Positions 26,991 to 38,128 of a stretch of 64,000 nucleotides of DNA are shown one piece after another; position 1 is the first letter of the stretch; each line of letters starts with the position of its first letter. Position numbers and translations under genes: made by a program. The notes beneath the pieces are model-generated. The model worked only from the letters and a program-made list of their open reading frames with translations. It ran no database searches and had not been told where the DNA came from. Source of the DNA: Cryptomeria japonica (taxonomy: Eukaryota; Streptophyta; Pinopsida; Cupressales; Cupressaceae); the NCBI RefSeq assembly GCF_030272615.1, contig NC_081412.1, positions 19,447,932-19,511,931 of the forward strand. Reading direction: 5' to 3'.

Positions 26991-27864
26991 TAGGGGTAGC
27001 AAACATTCCTTAGCCTTTTTTTTTTTGCTTCGGGATAGGCTTGGTCTCACCAAGCCTATGCTTGGACCTCCAAAAAAATGACTAAGGTAAAACGACATCA
27101 GATTTCTACCTTGGCCTAATTTTTTGAGGGCCTTTCTGATTGAATTTTTTGACGAAACGAAAACCCATCAGAGTTTTCAGCGTCTTGATTTCAGAAATGT
27201 AAATTTTATAGTGATAAGATTACTTTTACTATTTTTGTATTATTTATTAATCAAAAGTGGAACCTAAACCTAAAATATCAAGGTTCATTAAAACTTTAAT
27301 AACTTTTTGGTTTTTAGGATTTTAGAAAAATAAATTATATGGCATCAATCTACATACAATTTTTTTGAATATTAAAAAAAAAAAATGAAAAATATGAAAT
27401 TTTCATCAAATTATGGTGGTCATACACCCGATGTTTTGAAAATATACTTTATTGTCAGTTAAAAATTAATAAAAAAAAATATATTCAATAAAAAAATAAG
27501 AAAAAATATTCTCATCAATATTTGGTGTCTTAGGTATCATTTCCCAGAAGGATTTGCAAAATTCATTTATTTGCATCAAAAAAGGGTGGTCGTACACATG
27601 CGTGGTATGGTCCTGAAACAGGGATTTTGAAAAATTGGTTTTTAAACATACCTACTAAAAAGGGATTTCTACCATGTGGGTATTAAAATAAATTACATAT
27701 TTGAAAAGTAGACTCTGAGCACTACATTATCTATTATTGATTTTTTTTGAGATTCAATCTCTAAGTGCATCAAATTTTGATATCAGTCGACATAAAATTT
27801 GAAAAACAGAGAAAACACTTCCACTTTTTGCCCAAAAGTGGGACTCAACTTCTTGCAGCCATCC
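26991..27864. other. Right terminal region of copy A
   Basis: Non-coding. Contains an inverted pair around ATAGGCTTGGTCTCACCAAGCCTAT (centre near 27043) and, at the outer edge, CACTTCCACTTTTTGCCC, which is the inverse of the first ~50 bp of copy B. The interior is AT-rich. Confidence 0.6.
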
Positions 27865-28530
27865 ATAGGAGGAAACACAGGCATGCTACTTGGGTAGGCC
27901 TCTATGAGAAGTACTTTCCACTTTAATAGTAAATTGGCAGCACATGTTTTGGCATTCTATGAATTAATGAATGATTTTATTTTTCTTAAATCGGAATGAA
28001 TATTATCCTTCAATTAATGAATCTAACTACAATTATATTTGGTTGTAATTAAATTTGTAATCATTGTTTACCTACATGTATATAGAAAAAAAGGGGGTAA
28101 GATAGTGTTAGCATTTAGGAAGACCAAAGCAATATAAATAATATTAAATATAATGTGAAATAAAAGAGGTAGAAATAAAAATTCACAACAAAACATATTG
28201 TTATTATGGTTCACCCAATGTGGGCTACATCTAGAGAGAAATAACTATCCACTTTCTTTTTATTATCTACTCAAGAAAAAATTATGTAATCAGATGATTT
28301 TTCACATTACATATCCACTTATTTATCAATTTCTTTTGCCATTTTACAAAATGTTGGAATTGGCCAAGATCAACAAGAAAACACCAAACTTCCATAAACC
28401 ATGAGAACATAAAGACTCAAATGATCAATATCAAAGATTTAAGTAAATTGCACATAAAGGTTTGAATATATAAGCAAGCTAGATGAGGTAGATAGGTTGG
28501 ATACAACAATTGGCTAACCCTCTAAAGATG
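27865..28530. repeat. Dispersed repeat R, copy 2, right part
   Basis: Resumes with ATAGGAGGAAACAC and matches 7628-7720 and 8225-8700, including AGATCAACAAGAAAACACC and TTGGATACAACAA. It ends at AACCCTCTAAAGATGG, where copy C begins. Confidence 0.8.
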
Positions 28531-29334
28531 GTAGACATTGGGTGAACTCACAATAATGGTTCCCACTTTTTTGCCACTCTTGACACTGAGATGAACATTT
28601 TTAAAATAATCTTCAACTTTTGAGAACTATAACTTTTAAACTATTAAAAATTTGAAGATGATGTAAATTAGTGATTGTAGCATTTTGTTTGTATATTCTA
28701 TATACATTTTTTTCAAATTTTTTTGAAGGATTTTTAAAAAAATTCCATCTCCCTCGAAAAGTAGTTTTTTACAACAAATTACATTTTTAAAGAGTGATGT
28801 GCCTCCCGAAACGAATAACTTTTTTTCTATAAATGATAAAAACTCAATTCTTTCAAATCTTGGTTTGTAACATCAATATCCAGGGCTTGCATTTGGTTTG
28901 ATAATGATATGTTCAATATTTTTTATTTTATAAAGTTTTGAAGTCCGACCAGTCATAATTCAAACATAGGTTTAAGTTTGAACACATAACTTGTTCTATA
29001 TATATTAAAATTTTTTTATTTTATTTTTTTTAGAAAGAAGACATCAATACCTGGGGCTTCGATATTTTTCAGATTTTTTTTGAATTAGTTTCTTATTTTT
29101 CCCAATGCGTTGAACAGAGAAATTCATGTTTGGTGAAAACCCAATTTTCCATAAAATTAAAAAAACAAGAACATAATAAATTCAAAATATAACAAAATTA
29201 TACTCGTTGGAAAGCTTGCTCCGAGTACTATCATCTAATATTTTTGGGTTATCAAGATTATTTCATTCGTGCTTTGAACCAGAGCTCCGAAGTCATAAAT
29301 TCTTCAGAACTCTAAATTTTTTTGGGAGAAACCT

Positions 29335-29520
29335 CTAATAGCACGGTTCGAATGAACACTGCTTCGATTGAATTGGGTTCGCCTGAACCATAAGGGGTTT
29401 GAGCGAACCCCCATTCACTTGGACCCACAGGCTTAATTTTGTCTCGTACGTTTTTGTAATGGTTAGGTTCGAACGAACCCAACCATTTTTTAACTGTCGG
29501 GTTTCGTTCGAACCCTGGCC
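29335..29520. repeat. Subterminal GTTCGAAC-type array, left end of copy C
   Basis: Repeats of GGTTCGAACGAACCC, GGTTCGAATGAACAC, GGTTCGCCTGAACC and TTTGAGCGAACCCC, most of them inverted pairs. Same family as in copy D and at 63665-63845. Confidence 0.75.
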
Positions 29521-29529
29521 GACGCAAAT

Positions 29530-30844
29530 TTTTTTTCTTTTTTCATTTGTGGAGTCGTATAAATGTCCATATTTTTTTTCATTTTTTATCACACAAATGA
29601 TTAAAATAATTTTCATTTTTGGATGAGAGAAGGCATTTGAAAATTATTTTGAGGGCAATAATTTGAAGATATTTGAAGGTTTTTTTAAAAGCACGAGGAA
29701 CAAGAAGAGAAGGCAAAATAAGACTTCAAGGAATTATTCTCTCAAAACCGAAGAAAGATATCAAGAACAAAGAAGACAAAGATATCATGATGCATGTATT
29801 TTTATTTTTATTTCTATTTAATTTTATATGTATTACTTACCAAAAATAGTGTTTATTTGTTAGTATTAATTAGTTCAATTATTTTTATCTAACATTTTTA
29901 ATGAAAATTAATTTAAAAAATCTTAATTAAATTAATTGGAAATAATAGGATTAAAAGTAATCTCGTTTTAATTGAAAAGCATAATTAATTTGAGTTAATA
30001 TGTGTATTTGCAAATTTCAAATTCCATTAACATGCTTGTTGTGTAATTGCATTTTTCTCCTATATAATTAAGTCCATTTATAATAGATAAGACCTATTAA
30101 GTCATAAAATTAATAAGACCTATTATGTCATAATTTAGGTTCTAACTTATATATATTGAATATTTAAGACATGTACTTAATTTTATGTGATAGGTCCTTT
30201 AATATCACATAATATATCTGTCTTAAGGGGAGTTAAGTATATTAATGTGAAATGTTTTTGCATACGTGGTCATATTAATTTTAATAACAAGGCCTATTAG
30301 GACTATTACATTGATTATAGGTCTTAAATGTGACAAAAATTTATAACCTATTACATGTTGAATAATTTAGGTTCTATTTATATGACTTCACGTATGCAAA
30401 AACATCTCAGATTAGGAGGTCTATTATGCAATAATAGATCTTAAATATACACACATGTGACAAATTATAGTCCACCTACATTATGGTCCATAACAAATTA
30501 ATATGAGGTCACCTTTATCGTATGCATGCATCAAAATATTTGTACTTTTAATTTTCAAAATTGGAATTTCTAATTTATCAAAATTTCATTTTATGTGTTA
30601 TTAGTGAGAGATTAAGGTTTTCAAAATCATCAATATTTATTTCCACATTATATGTTTATGTTTATTTGTTATTTTAGCGCAAAACAAAATTTAACCTTAA
30701 CACTATACGTAAGGAATAACATAAATTAAACGATAATAATAAACTAATTATAATTCTTCATGTGCAAATCTAGAATTAAACATCAGAAAAAATTAAATTA
30801 AAATAATTATCATCTTCTTGAAATATTAATTACTAAACAAAATT
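29530..30844. other. Copy C left interior; possible first transposase exon
   Basis: From 29700 to 29790 a basic frame (EERYQEQRRQRYHD) resembles the basic N-termini of copies A and B and might be the start-proximal exon of the copy C transposase; this is weak. From 30060 to 30530 there are AGGTC/GACCTATTA-type motifs in both orientations that recall the 262 bp repeats at the other end of copy C. Confidence 0.35.
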
Positions 30845-30853
30845 TAACTCTAA
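30845..30853. repeat. Target-site duplication, left of copy B
   Basis: TAACTCTAA, identical to 41112-41120. Confidence 0.85.
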
Positions 30854-31689
30854 GGGTCAGTGCAAGAAGATGAGTCCACTTTTTGGCCAAAAAGTGGAAG
30901 TGTTTTCCCTGTTTTTCAGATTTTGTCTCACTTGAGCTTAAATTTTGAAACACTTAGAGATTGAATCTTGAAAAAAGTCAGAAATATAAAAGATAGCTCT
31001 CTGCGTGTACTTTTCAAATATGTAATTTATTTTAATACCCACATAATAAAAAATAACTTTTTGAATGAAGTTCTAAAAACTATGTTTTAAAAATGCCTGT
31101 TTCAGGACCATACCATGCATGTGTACGACCCACACTTTTTGACACAATTAAAATTATTTTCTCAAACCGTTTTGGGAAATGGTTTGTAACACACTGAAGA
31201 TTGATGAGCATATTTTTCTGTATTTTTTTTTCAAATATTTTTTTTTTAATTAATTTTTTAATGACCGTAATTATCTTTTTAAAAATTTGACGTGTACGAC
31301 CCACATAATTTGACGTAAACTTAGTATTTTTTGAATTTTTTTTTTTTTTTAAATTGAAAAGAATTTTGTGTAGATTGATGACATATAAATTTTTTTTCAA
31401 AATTCATTAAAATAAATAAGTTATTAAATTAAGAAAATTAGTTAATATTTCAAATTTATGACCCTGATTTAGTATAAATTAAATGAAAAATAGTTAAAAT
31501 AATCAATTTTTAAATTAATTTACATATTTAGAATCTAGACAGTATAATCTGAAATGGGTTTCAATTTCGTATAAACTATTTCATTTCATCATATTTGTGC
31601 TTTCATTCATGGAGCTTTGAATTTGCAAGTTCATGTCTCAGGTGTGGCCATCCCAAGCCTATCCCGGGCCTAATCCTGACGCAAGTGGC

Positions 31690-31880
31690 GGGTTGTGAAT
31701 TCAAATTTTGCATAACGGGCCCCCGTTTTATAAACGGGGGCCCGTTTATAAAATAGGGGCCCGTTTCATTTTTTGCCCGTTGGATTTAACAACGGGCCCC
31801 CGTTTTCAAAACGGGGGCTTGTTATTTAAATAACGGGCCCCCGTTAAAATAATGGGGGCCCGTTATTAAAATAACCGTTA
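31690..31880. repeat. GGGGGCCCG palindrome array upstream of the copy B transposase
   Basis: About eight GGGCCC-centred units, each of the type ACGGGCCCCCGTT or ACGGGGGCCCGTT, alternating in orientation and separated by A/T runs. Adjacent units can pair as hairpins. The array is about 130 bp upstream of the ATG, so it could serve both as a transposase binding region and as a promoter element; that is inference from position and from its presence at both ends. Confidence 0.85.
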
Positions 31881-32013
31881 CTGTAAAAAAAAAAATAGAT
31901 TGCATCGATTTACCACACTATCATTGAAATCCGTACTGACAAAGATTTTTTACATCATTTGGTAGTACTTTTTAATATTTTTTACGTGATTTTTTGAAGA
32001 CGAGTTTGTAAAA

Positions 32014-35000
32014 ATGGGTTCTAAGCAACGTCAAAAGAAAAAAAAGAGGACAATGACAGTGGACGAAATTCAAGCACAAAGAGAGAAGGAGGCAAAACAC
32101 CAAAGAGATCGAAGATCACAACGGCGGCAATTGAATAACACTTCTGAAGCATCTAGTTCAGTGCTCGTTGTAGATGAGACCATTGAAGACATCATGATGG
32201 ATGCAAGAAATGTAGAACCACACACGGGTATGACTGTTGATGCAAATGTTGATGTGGATGCGAATCCTGGTATGTTTTTAAATCCTGATGACTATGATGC
32301 CAATCAAATTGCTGATTTAAATGAAGCTGGATATAAATTTCATACACTAATACGAAAAGAAATAAAAATTGAAAATATTACACCACCATCTCTAAAAGAA
32401 AATGAATGTAATTTGTTTACTATTGATAGCAATGTGCTAGATAATCTTAATGGGTTAGTTTCTTGGAGACAAATTAGAACACATGCAAACAGATTATATA
32501 AACATTTTTTCTATAATAAAAAGTTAGGATTCCAATGTCAATTAATGCTACAATTAATAAAAATGTTAAAAATGCATAAAGTCATGAAAAAAATAGGTAT
32601 TTATGCAAAACCAAAAAGAAAAGATGAATCATATAAGCAATTTGTATCTACTATTGCCAGTGCCATCGATTCTATAGGAAAAACAAGTCGATCTAAAGAT
32701 AAGAATCCAGCACGTAGAGTTATAACGACTGCTATAGTTGACAAAATGATTGTTAATAAAAGAATGTTAAGTGATATAAGTGGCTATTTGAACTTACATC
32801 GTAGAACCTTGTCAAGAGCGGCCAAAAGAAGAGACACAATTGAAATTGATCCACTAAACCATTGTTGGAGTTTTAGTGGTAGACTTCAAAGCTCGGACAT
32901 GAAATTAAATGATGAAACTAAACAATTAATTACAAAATTTTGGCATGATAACACTAGAGTTTCATCAAATGTTAGAGATGTTTTAAAGTTAAGGGTGGGA
33001 TCAAAAATTCGTGATCCTCATCCAAAACATCTTCTTGACATGACTCAAACTAAATTCTTTAAAAAATTTAGTGATGAATCTGTGTTAATGAATTTACGAA
33101 TCAGTCAAAGATCATTTGAAAAATGCAAACCCTGGTATGTTAAAATCAATAAACAAAGAATATCTTGTTGTTGTAAAACTCATGTCCAGTTTCGTTACTA
33201 TTATGATGTTTTTCGATATATTCATTGTATGTTGCATGGTAATGATCTTGTGCAGGATTGTGGTGTTTATGTTCCACCTGAAACTATAAAAGATTTTATT
33301 GGAAGTTTATTTTGTAAACCACCTAATGAACAATTATTTCTTTCCAGTTCATGCATTTATGGTCTTTGCAATTTATGTGGGAACTATTCTTCGATAGGTG
33401 AATGTTTGCATGAACATGTTTCATCTGAGTTTGGACAAAAAATGGTTGATGTTAGGAGATTTAAAAATATAGAATACCCTCTAAAGGATGGAAAGATGGG
33501 GAAACGTTTAGAATTGATTATAGAACAGAATAGTGTGAATGCATTTATTATTGAGTTTAAAACTCATATTGTTCCAAAATATGTGAAACATTCCCAACAT
33601 GCCCGATGGCTTGATGGACAGTTTCGCATATGCAAGAACACATTTCCAATTGGAACAATAGTATCAGTTGTGGATTTTACAGAAAATTATACTCTAAAAA
33701 CACAAGAGGAAACTCAATCACAATACTACAACTCAGTGCAAGTGGCCATATTTGTGCACATTATATATAGACATGACCATGACAGTACAGAAGATAATAG
33801 AAAAATTTTGAGGGAGTATCATTTCTATGTTAGTGATAATCGATTAGACTCTTCAGAGTTTGTCCAACATTGCTTCGAGGTATTTTATGATAATCTTAAT
33901 GAAAGAGAAATTGACATGAAACAACATATGATATGGTCAGATAACTGCACTGGACAATTCAAAAATGCAAGAATGTTTTATTGGCTATGCAAAGTTCACA
34001 AGATAACCAATGTCCAACATTTATGGAGTTTTTTTGAAGCGGGACATGGTAAGGGGGAACACGATGGAGCCGGTGCCTGTATAAAAAGAGCTCTTGCTAG
34101 AGAACAATTGAAATTCGAGGATGCAGTGAAATTCAGAGATGCTCGTGCAGTTGTAGATTGGTGCAATTCAAAGTTGTCAAAAGGATCAACTGAATACTCT
34201 GCAATTCGACGTTTCTTCTGGTTGATAGAGGAAGATAGTATTCCTATTCGGCATGATTGTAATACCATCATTGGATCAGCTAAATGGCATTCGTTTAAGA
34301 GTTCTAATTCAAACACATGGACTATATTCACAAGGCAACTTGCTTGCTTTTGTCAGTTTTGTGTTTCCGGAGATTGGGAATTTTGTGAGAATAAAGAATG
34401 GGTTGAAGAATGGCAACAAAGATCATTGACACCCATAGATGCAAATGATCCGCATGAAAGAACTGATGAAGATATGGATCAAATGTTTGCATCAAATGAC
34501 TATGATCACATTTCAGATCTTATACAACAAGGTAAAATTATTTTTGAAATTTGTTTTGATTTATTAAATAGTACATAAATTTATGAAATCTTACAGTGTA
34601 TATTTTTGTTTTTATTTCTCATTAAATATTAAAATAAAATTGTTTTGTGCACAGGACATGTCTATGCTGTTGTTGCACCAGAGGACAATGAAGAGGGGAC
34701 AGAGTATTGGTTGGCTCGATGTGTAGAGCCAAAACATAAGCTAACTACTCCTCGAGTAGATGATGATGGTTATGACTATCCAATAGGATCTGTGGTTGTT
34801 GTTGGCACTTGGCTACGCAAATATCTAACAAGAAAGAATGGATTGCCTGCATTTGAAGATTATGAATTAGAGAAAAAGATTATACATTACTCGCATTTGG
34901 TAGTGGCAACTAATATAAAATTGGATAGATATCGTGGCAGGCCTGCTAATAAACAATTATGGACTCTCTCTATGGAAGAGCACGAGACAATTATAGATGC

Positions 35001-35040
35001 TTTGCAAAAGAGAGAGGATGCAAATGGTATAACGGAATGA
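32014..35040 (+). CDS. Transposase of copy B, RNase H-like DDE/D type, intact
   Basis: Exon 1 is 32014-34531 and exon 2 is 34655-35040, joined by a 123 bp GT-AG intron (phase 1), giving 967 residues. Order: basic N-terminus (residues 18-40, REKEAKHQRDRRSQRR); helical region; helix-turn-helix-like segment about 245-273 (SGYLNLHRRTLSRAAKRR); FWHDNTRVSSNVRDVL near 309; Cys/His clusters (CCCKTH 385-390, LCNLCG 451-456, ECLHEH 463-468); then the RNase H-like core with VVDFTENYT (D554), WSDNCTGQFK (D643) and FFEAGHGKGEHDG (E675, E682, D684). A second Cys cluster (ACFCQFC) follows. Exon 2 encodes VYAVVAPEDN, YWLARCVEP, YPIGSVVVVGTW and YSHLVVAT, possibly a small beta-barrel domain. The acidic residues are proposed from spacing and conservation. 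Similar DF.ENY / WSD / HGKG..DG proteins occur in animal transposons; I cannot name the superfamily with confidence. Confidence 0.85.
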
Positions 35041-35897
35041 ATCTAGTAAAATTTTGTTTCAGGTCTACCACAAGTAGAAGGCATCAATGAAAACAAAGTT
35101 ATTTAAATAGACTGTTTATTTTATTTTAGATATGTCTTCTTGATTACATTTTGTGTACAATATACATAAATGAGAGACTACTGGTCAAATTTATGAATGA
35201 GATAATTATGTTTTAATCAAGTTCTATTCATTATATTTGTTAAATGATACTTTTTAATTTAGAATATGTTATAATTATAAGATATGTTTCGATACTTAGT
35301 TCATGATGTATGCACATGTAGTTTATCTAATCACAAGAACTATTTAAATGAAATTCCAAAAATAAAATTACAAGTCCACATAATGCCTATAAAGTTGTTT
35401 AAGCACAACTTCCATAAATAAAATTTCAAGTCCACATAATATATAAAGTATGCGCAAAATTTCAAGTCCACATAATTTCAAGTCAATATATATGATCTAA
35501 TGTGCACATAATTTCAAGTCCACATAATATCTAATGCGCACAATACACATAAAGTATGCACATAATATATATGATCTAATCCTATTATGAAACTATCCAT
35601 ATATAAAGTATGTGTGTGCACGTGTAAACAAATATGTAAAGCTCGTAAAATAGTACATATCAGAGCCAAATAAACAGTAAAATTTCAAGTCCACATAATC
35701 CATATATATGTCTAGATGGTAACATGATGTTCACTCCACATAATATCTAACGTGCACAAAATATATAAAGTATGCACAAAATATATATTATCTAATCCTA
35801 TTATGCAACTATCCATATATATAAAGTATGTGCACGTGTAAACAAATGTGTAAAGTCCATAAAAAAGTACATATCAAAGCCAAATAAATAGTAAAAT
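35041..35897. repeat. Convergent intergenic region of copy B with short direct repeats
   Basis: Recurrent TTTCAAGTCCACATAAT and ATATAAAGTATG.GCA units between about 35360 and 35840. Lies between the 3' ends of the two genes. Confidence 0.65.
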
Positions 35898-38128
35898 CTA
35901 AGTGCTATCATCAATAACATCTTGTGGTCTCTTGTCCCCGGGACGTGGTCCAGATCCACCTGTCTCATGCTGTACAATAAAAAAATAATATTAAAATATT
36001 ACTTGAAATTAACTATTAAAAGAATCATTTATAAAAAATAGTAGAATTCGTAAATTAAGTTACAAACTTACCATATGCTCATCAGATCCTGTAGCAGTAT
36101 CTCTCTTGTCCCCAGGACGTGGTCTAGATCCACCTGTCTCATGCTGTACAATAAAAAAATAATATTAAAATATTACTTGAAATTAACTATTAAAAGAATC
36201 ATTTATCAAATATAGTAGAATTCGTAAATTAAGTTACAAACTTACCATATGCTCATCAGATCCTGTAGCAGTATCTCTCTTGTCCCCGGGACGTGGTCCA
36301 GATCCACCTGTCTCATGCTGTACAATAAAAAAATAATATTAAAATATTACTTGAAATTAACTATTAAAAGAATCATTTATCAAATATAGTAGAATTCATA
36401 AATTAAGTTACAAACTTACCATATGCTCATCAAACCCTCTAGCAGTATCTCCTCTAGCAGTATCTTGTGCAGTATCAACACCAAATGCAGTGCTAGCTAA
36501 CTCCTGTACAAGGTCAAATTCAAAGTGTCCAATTAAATCTTAAATTAAGAGTCAAAATAAGATCAAATTAAGTATTACATATTAATACCTCAAAGGATGT
36601 CGATGTGCGTTCAAATTGGCTCTGATCAAAATTATGAGGATAACCTATCCTAATGGTAGTGTCCACCTGCATACATGCATTTAATGAAATCATATTTAGT
36701 GAACATATATATGTGTACTAAATAATTTCAAGTTAAGTTACAATATTGTAAGAGTTCATATTTAAGTTAAGAATTATAAGATACATACCATAGATGGTGT
36801 CACAATAGTCAGACCCTCTTCTCGATGTGATGTAGAGGGTCCCTCATGACCTGAATCCTGGAGAAAGAAGCATTCAATGTATCAACATGAAAATTTATAT
36901 AATATACGATGATAACATATTAACTTAAAAAGATCTAGTACAATGTCTAGATAGAAATTTATACTATACCCCATAAGCTGTGCCGAGTTGTCTTCCAGTA
37001 GATGCAATATTGACTCTAATATTAGGCGTAGTCCTTATCTACATAAACAAAATTTATTTAATGAAGTATTAGATTGTATAAAAAAAGAGATGCACTTAGT
37101 TTATACCTATATTTAATGAAGTACATAAAAAGATTGGCATGTACATGTATATATATCTATACTTGGTCAAGATGAACATCCGAGCAAAGAAAATCCATAT
37201 AAGATGTCATCATACTATCATCTGTTGCATCATGCTCATCTGGAACTGAAGTAGATCCTGCAGCAGTAGTAGGACCTACACACGTCTCATGACAACTCGA
37301 ACACATATGTGGCATCCATCGAGGAGCAGATGCCATGTGAGCAGCTTGCTCACTCAGGTTACCTGTGAGGGAAGTCAAAGCATCTAATGTCAAAATGAAT
37401 GATGTATTTTGGACATCTGCAGGAATCGATGGAGCAACAAGTGGAACTATGGGTGGATCCGGTAGGGGATTATTACTCCGTGCCCCTAATCTATGCTGTG
37501 GCATTCCACGACCAACACCCTGGAATGACTTAATATCAAAATAATTTGGTTTTTGGTTCATTACAAACTCACAGTATAATTTCTTCAAAAAATAAAAAGG
37601 GACCTTATAATTATGATGTGGTGGATAATCAAAAACCATCCACCATCTATCCCAAAAGTATCTAGCCATTTCTGGATGCACACACCACCTAATTGAAATT
37701 CTTTTCTGGTTAGGTTGCATTGGTTCTCTTGTTTTTGGGTTGGTAAAATATGGACATAAATGAGCTTTGGTTATTTTCAAATCTGTAATTTGTCTATAAG
37801 TTAAACCATCGGCATAAAAATCACGCAACTCTTGTCGTCATCTATGAAATTGATCTAATTGAGAATCAACAGATCTAACTGACTCGACAACAGTTTGCAT
37901 TGATTTTGCAAACTCTACAAGATGGGGTGGCATGACTTGCTCATTTTGGATAGCAGCAATGTTTTGTTCAATCACTTGTAGGTTTTCATTAATTCGTTCT
38001 CTTAAACGAATTTCATCCAATCTAGGGGGTTGTGGTGGTGGTGGTGGTGGTGGAGGTGGAGGAGGAGGAGGAGGGGGTTGTGGTGGGGGATTTTCACCTA
38101 ATAGTTCATCTATGTCAAAGACATCCAT
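35898..38128 (-). pseudogene. Partner gene of copy B (proline-rich, unknown family), one visible stop
   Basis: ATG at 38128 (MDVFDIDELLG), just after a TATATGCAG acceptor shared with copy A. Then a run of Pro/Gln, a helical stretch (FAKSMQTVVESVRSVDSQLD), a TGA at about 37835-37837 where copy A has Trp, and the core ISIRWCVHPEMARYFWDRWW, VPFYFLKKLYCEF, KPNYFDIKSFQGVGRGMP, ending with CSSCHETC near 37290. The donor is after 37163. Seven short phase-0 exons follow: IRTTPNIRVNIAST (near 37000), SGHEGPSTSHREEGLT (near 36830), VDTTIRIGYPHNFDQSQFER (near 36630), ELASTAFGVDTAQ (near 36480), then three nearly identical exons starting HETGGSGPRPGDKR, the last ending DVIDDST and TAG. A nuclear accessory or DNA-binding role is only a guess from its place in the element. 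Confidence 0.75.
35905..36445 (-). repeat. 174 bp tandem exon-plus-intron repeat in the copy B partner gene
   Basis: The string CCATATGCTC recurs at 36071, 36245 and 36419, period 174. Each unit holds one 72 nt phase-0 exon (starts HETGGSGPRPGDKR, ends TGSDEHM) and its intron with almost identical sequence. The last unit carries the stop codon instead. Confidence 0.9.

Noticed and set aside
33996-34331. Minus-strand frame of 111 codons
   Set aside because: Antisense to the conserved transposase core; the plus strand explains the sequence.
32014-35040. Assignment of the transposase to MuDR/MULE
   Set aside because: Convergent two-gene layout and 9 bp duplication fit, but the expected MULE motifs around the second Asp and the C-x-x-H segment are not seen. 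Left unassigned.
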